Below the pieces are notes generated by a model that was not told the DNA's origin, did no database searches, and saw only the letters and a program-made list of their open reading frames with translations. Of a stretch of DNA of 8,143 nucleotides, positions 4,685 to 8,143 are shown piece after piece. Within the stretch, counting starts at the first letter, position 1, and each line of letters begins with the position of its first letter. The position numbers and the translations under genes are program-made. This DNA comes from Candidatus Thalassarchaeaceae archaeon (GTDB taxonomy: Archaea > Thermoplasmatota > Poseidoniia > Poseidoniales > Thalassarchaeaceae): contig JASLKO010000152.1 in the NCBI GenBank assembly GCA_030747475.1, forward strand, positions 1 to 8,143, written 5' to 3'.

Positions 4685-7381
4685 TCAGGACTGAGCAAGA
4701 TTGCGCAGGACCGTTTGCAAAATTCCACCCTGACGATAATACTCAACTTCAACAGGTGTATCCAAACGCACCATTGCTTGGAAAGAAATTTGACTTCCAT
4801 CCGTCTTGTTTGCTGTCACTGTAATCGAACTGAGGGGGATCAGATCTGCACTTGCAGGAATATCGAACGTTTCTGTGCCATCCAATCCAAGAGAATCTGC
4901 ATTTTCTCCATCGGGGAATGTCAATGGTAGAACACCCATACCAACAAGGTTTGAGCGATGGATTCGCTCGAATGATGTCGCAATCACCGCTTTGACACCC
5001 AATAGTAGTGTTCCTTTTGCAGCCCAATCTCGACTGCTTCCCGTCCCATATTGTTCACCCGCTAGCACAACCAATGGTGTCCCTTCCGCTTGATATTTCA
5101 TCGATGCAGCATAAACGGATTCAACCTCACCGGACGGGAAATGTGTAGTATAGCCACCTTCAGTATCTGGCGCGACTTGATTGCGAATCCGAACATTTGC
5201 GAAAGTACCCCGCATCATGACTTCATGATTCCCACGTCGACTTCCAAATGAATTGAAATCTCGTGGTGAAACACCATTCCCAACCAGGTATTGGCCGGCG
5301 GGGCCTGAATGGGGGAATGCTCCAGCTGGACTGATATGGTCCGTTGTTACCGAATCGCCTAATTTCAATAGAACATGGGCGCCTTCGATTGTTGAAATCG
5401 GTTCAGGTTCAGGCTGAATGCCCTCAAAAAAGGATGGAAGGCGAACATATGTGCTTGCAGGCGCCCAAGGATAGAGATCGCTAGGTATGCTCGGAATGGC
5501 ATCCCATTTGGGTTCACTCATCACGGTTGAATATCGATCATTGAACATTTCAGGTGTAATCGCTCGGACCATAACTTCGCGAATCTCAGCATCTGTTGGC
5601 CAAATGTCAGCGAGCATCACAGGGTTACCATCAGAATCGTTGCCAATTGGGTCTGCATCAAAATCAATGTTGAGAGTTCCAGCAATGGCATAAGCCACCA
5701 CAAGTGGGGGGCTTGCCAGATAGTTTGCTTTGACTTTTTGATGCACACGCCCTTCGAAATTTCGGTTGCCTGATATGACCGAACCGACGATTAAATTTCC
5801 ATCGTCAATCGCAGCATCAATTTCGGGTTCAAGCGGCCCTGAATTCCCGATGCAGGTGGTGCACCCATACCCCACATTGTGGAAGCCCAATTCATTGAGT
5901 GATTCAGTCAGCCCTGCAGCATCATAATATTCGGTTACAACACGGCTACCGGGAGCCAAACTCGGTTTATTCCAAGGCGCGACTCGCAGTCCTTTTTGAA
6001 CCGCATTTCGCGCTAAAATTCCAGCCCCGAGCATGACCGATGGATTCGATGTATTTGTGCAAGATGTAATCGCAGAAATAACGATGTCTCCATGCTTCAA
6101 ATTGTAGGATTTCCCATCGGATCCAACAACATTAACTCGCTGTTGAATTTGATTGGAATCAACACCATGTCCTGAGTGTCCAATGGGAGCTGTTAGACTC
6201 TCAGCCCAATGCGATTTCATCGCCGATAAATCGACACGGTCTTGCGGACGTTTTGGACCCGCCATTGCGGGTTCAACATCCTCCAAATCAAGCGTTAAAT
6301 TAGAGGTGAATTCAGGTGTCATTGAATCGGAAGTATGGAACATCCCTTGCGCTGTCAAATATCGTTTTACATTCTCGATGTGATCTGAATCTCGACCTGA
6401 AAGTCGCATGTATTCAAGCGTGGTTTCATCCACCGGGAAAAAGCCACATGTCGCACCATATTCGGGCGCCATATTGGCGATAGTGGCTCGGTCAGGCAAG
6501 GTCAATGCAGACATCCCCGGACCGTGGAATTCAACGAACTTCCCAACCACGCCATGTGCACGCAACATTTCGACAATCCGGAGCGTCATATCGGTTGCAG
6601 TCACACCGGGTCGCAAATGTCCGGTGAGTTCGAATCCAACCACTTCGGGCAAGAGCATGTAAATCGGTTGTCCTAGCATGACTGCTTCGGCTTCAATTCC
6701 ACCAACACCCCAACCCAAAACACCCAGTCCGTTAATCATGGTCGTATGACTGTCAGTACCGACCAAAGAATCAGGCATCCACATGCCATTTTCTTGCCTG
6801 GCAACGCTGGCGATCCACTCTAGATTGACCTGGTGAACAATGCCTCTTCCAGGTGGCACTGCGCGGAAGTTGTCTAAGCTCTGTTGACCCCATTTGAGGA
6901 ATTGATAGCGTTCCATATTTCGCTGATATTCAATCTCTAAATTTCGTTCTCGCGCATCTGGGAAAAGGCCCGATACGTCAACTTGGACAGAATGGTCAAT
7001 GACCAAATCTACTGGAACCTGTGGATTCACTTTCTTCGGATCCCCACCCAACGCAACCATGGCATCACGAAGTGCGGCAATATCCACCACAGCAGGAACG
7101 CCGGTGAAGTCCTGCAAAATCACGCGCGAGGGCATGAATGGAATTTCAGCAGGAGATTGTGTTGGTGACCAAGAAGCGATTCGTTTGACATCTTCTTCCG
7201 TCACCAGAAAACCATCGCATTTGCGCAATGCAGCCTCGAGGAGGACTCGAATTGTACATGGCAATTTTTCAAGTTGACAAAGACCCGCGGCCTCCAATGA
7301 ATGCAGATTTGCAAAGTGACCCATGTCACCATTTGACATCTCAAATGTCGCGGCCGCATTGAAGGTGTCTTCACTCGCCAT
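4685..7381 (-). CDS. acnA: Aconitate hydratase, AcnA/IRP type
   Basis: This cytoplasmic enzyme interconverts citrate and isocitrate through cis-aconitate in the TCA cycle. It is complete at 898 residues, close to the roughly 890 of bacterial AcnA. Residues 85-135 hold the family block with the motifs ILQDFTGVPAVVD and VDLVIDHSVQVD. GTDSHTTMINGLGVLGWGVGG is at 208-228. The [4Fe-4S] ligands are Cys441 (SAITSCTNTSNP), Cys507 and Cys510 (GCTTCIGNSG). SGNRNFEGRVH is at 537-547. The C-terminal swivel domain starts with LKLGDSVTTDHISPAG (672-687), includes SPRDFNSFGSRRGNHEVMMRGTF (705-727) and carries the active-site YGTGSSRDW loop (778-786). All expected catalytic motifs are intact. ATG 7381 is chosen because the sequence from it matches a normal AcnA N-terminus. 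It lies 31 bp after the cyclophilin stop, too close for a separate promoter unless that lies inside the cyclophilin gene. Some AcnA relatives act on 2-methyl-cis-aconitate, but nothing here points to propionate metabolism. Confidence 0.98.
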   Translation of the reverse strand: MASEDTFNAAATFEMSNGDMGHFANLHSLEAAGLCQLEKLPCTIRVLLEAALRKCDGFLVTEEDVKRIASWSPTQSPAEIPFMPSRVILQDFTGVPAVVDIAALRDAMVALGGDPKKVNPQVPVDLVIDHSVQVDVSGLFPDARERNLEIEYQRNMERYQFLKWGQQSLDNFRAVPPGRGIVHQVNLEWIASVARQENGMWMPDSLVGTDSHTTMINGLGVLGWGVGGIEAEAVMLGQPIYMLLPEVVGFELTGHLRPGVTATDMTLRIVEMLRAHGVVGKFVEFHGPGMSALTLPDRATIANMAPEYGATCGFFPVDETTLEYMRLSGRDSDHIENVKRYLTAQGMFHTSDSMTPEFTSNLTLDLEDVEPAMAGPKRPQDRVDLSAMKSHWAESLTAPIGHSGHGVDSNQIQQRVNVVGSDGKSYNLKHGDIVISAITSCTNTSNPSVMLGAGILARNAVQKGLRVAPWNKPSLAPGSRVVTEYYDAAGLTESLNELGFHNVGYGCTTCIGNSGPLEPEIDAAIDDGNLIVGSVISGNRNFEGRVHQKVKANYLASPPLVVAYAIAGTLNIDFDADPIGNDSDGNPVMLADIWPTDAEIREVMVRAITPEMFNDRYSTVMSEPKWDAIPSIPSDLYPWAPASTYVRLPSFFEGIQPEPEPISTIEGAHVLLKLGDSVTTDHISPAGAFPHSGPAGQYLVGNGVSPRDFNSFGSRRGNHEVMMRGTFANVRIRNQVAPDTEGGYTTHFPSGEVESVYAASMKYQAEGTPLVVLAGEQYGTGSSRDWAAKGTLLLGVKAVIATSFERIHRSNLVGMGVLPLTFPDGENADSLGLDGTETFDIPASADLIPLSSITVTANKTDGSQISFQAMVRLDTPVEVEYYRQGGILQTVLRNLAQS

Positions 7382-7412
7382 GGTTGGGCGACCTGATGGC
7401 CATCCTTGAACG

Positions 7413-8143
7413 TCACTCTTGTCGAATTGCGACGCTAGAGGCTAGCAACACCGAGGCGCTTGCAATCATTGAGAGGTTGGATGAAGCCATCATGGATGAA
7501 CTGGATAGTGAACTGCCATCGGATGGATCCAACAAATCGATGTGCATTGTAGCCGTGTTCCCATTGATCTCAATCTTCTGAATGACTGGAACTTCTGAAG
7601 TAGGTCTGTCATTCGTATCTGTAGAGATTTGACTAATCTGATCAATCACATCGATTCCACTCATGTTCTCACCCTTCCACTGCCCTGAGACTGCGAGGCC
7701 GAATACCGCGTGCCCACCTTGATCATTCACACCGTCATTATTGACATCCTCGTTTGGACCATCAAGCCAAGATGGTGTGCTGTCCTTATCGACAAGGTAG
7801 AATTGACTTCCACCTGTATTGGGACCCGAGTTTGCCATGGCTAGAATTCCTGGCGCATGGCGGTAATTTGGGTGGAATTCATCAGGGAGTGTCCAAGTAT
7901 TCGGGTTGGATTCTTGACCCTGGCCGTGGTAATACGAAGAGTACCCACCCGTTCCAGCATTGGACCAATCAGAAGCAAAATTTCCATTCTCGACATCGCC
8001 GCCTTGTAACATGAAACCGTCAATGACTCGATGGAATACAATGCCATCATATCGACCTTCAATCGCATGTGCCTTGAAAGAATCTACGGTCTTAGGAGCC
8101 GCATCAGGATAGAGTGTGATGACGATGGTGGCATCATATTCGG
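7413..8143 (-). CDS. Cyclophilin-type peptidyl-prolyl cis-trans isomerase (5' end cut by window)
   Basis: The enzyme speeds cis-trans isomerisation of X-Pro bonds during protein folding. The frame enters from the window edge; 242 codons are visible and the first Met (8012) is internal, not the start. Numbering from the first visible residue, the core reads YDGIVFHRVIDGF (31-43, with catalytic Arg38), QGGD (46-49), GILAMANSGPNTGGSQFYL (98-116), SWLDG (124-128, with Trp125 at the position of human CypA Trp121) and HAVFG (144-148). All main active-site residues are present. Two insertions relative to human CypA stand out: a Gly/Tyr/Ser-rich stretch at about 59-80 and a DVNNDGVND loop at 132-140. 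The last 36 residues are Ser-rich, then weakly hydrophobic, ending in IRQE, which suggests a linker and membrane anchor. Export is therefore likely, but the N-terminus that would show a signal peptide is outside the window. It ends 31 bp before acnA. Confidence 0.95.
   Translation of the reverse strand, partial: EYDATIVITLYPDAAPKTVDSFKAHAIEGRYDGIVFHRVIDGFMLQGGDVENGNFASDWSNAGTGGYSSYYHGQGQESNPNTWTLPDEFHPNYRHAPGILAMANSGPNTGGSQFYLVDKDSTPSWLDGPNEDVNNDGVNDQGGHAVFGLAVSGQWKGENMSGIDVIDQISQISTDTNDRPTSEVPVIQKIEINGNTATMHIDLLDPSDGSSLSSSSMMASSNLSMIASASVLLASSVAIRQE
7416..7523 (-). other. Ser-rich linker and weakly hydrophobic C-terminal tail of the cyclophilin
   Basis: The tail reads SDGSSLSSSSMMASSN, then LSMIASASVLLASSVAI, then RQE. 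The order of flexible Ser-rich spacer, about 17 uncharged residues and one terminal Arg resembles a C-terminal membrane anchor or a sorting signal of the archaeosortase type. The hydrophobic part is short and rich in Ala and Ser, so a membrane role is uncertain. Confidence 0.4.
7713..7757 (-). other. Ca-loop-like insertion in the cyclophilin Trp loop
   Basis: Between WLDG and HAVFG, which are separated by only a residue or so in human CypA, this protein has about 15 extra residues. They include D-V-N-N-D-G-V-N-D, with ligands in the spacing of dockerin, thrombospondin type-3 and FG-GAP calcium loops (D-x-N-x-D-G-x-x-D). The acidic residue expected at position 12 of a classical EF-hand is Gly. 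Confidence 0.6.

Noticed and set aside
4621..4800. Longer version of the 226-residue gene starting at ATG 4800
   Set aside because: It would overlap the conserved C-terminus of aconitase by more than 100 bases, and the added residues lack continuity with the downstream domain.
7384..7581. Plus-strand frame of 65 codons that reads like a small helical protein rich in Glu and Leu
   Set aside because: It is antisense to the Ser-rich tail of the cyclophilin. The complement of Ser and Ala codons gives such sequences by chance. The minus-strand frame is continuous with a clear cyclophilin domain.

Overview
All four genes in this window lie on the minus strand. The codon use, the large secreted Asp-rich FG-GAP/CARDB-like protein, the acidic-linker hypothetical protein, the TATA-like promoter and the lack of clear Shine-Dalgarno sites suggest a planktonic archaeon, most likely Marine Group II (Candidatus Poseidoniales, Thermoplasmatota). 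This is a judgement from style. No rRNA or marker gene is present to prove it, and a marine bacterium is not strictly excluded.

Layout in the direction of transcription (high to low coordinates): (1) 8143-7413, a cyclophilin-type peptidyl-prolyl isomerase whose N-terminus is cut by the window edge. It has a Ca-loop-like insertion beside the catalytic Trp loop and a Ser-rich, weakly hydrophobic C-terminal tail. (2) 7381-4685, a complete AcnA/IRP-type aconitase of the TCA cycle, only 31 bp after the cyclophilin. (3) 4620-3940, an unrecognised 226-residue protein with two conserved-looking ends joined by a long acidic/proline linker. (4) A 163-bp gap holding a tRNA-T-arm-like hairpin, a TATA-like element and a GC-rich leader hairpin. 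(5) 3776-1, the first 1258 residues of a giant secreted protein that runs off the window: signal peptide, probable seven-bladed FG-GAP beta-propeller, then two tandem modules in which a jelly-roll-like domain appears to be inserted inside a CARDB-like beta-sandwich.

The first three genes are closely spaced and may share a transcript. The secreted-protein gene probably has its own promoter. Functionally the window combines central carbon metabolism (aconitase) with extracytoplasmic or surface biology: a Ca-binding adhesin-like protein and a probably exported foldase. No mobile element, CRISPR array, rRNA or complete tRNA gene was seen. No clearly new multi-gene system is evident. The most unusual material is the domain nesting in the giant protein and the decorated cyclophilin.
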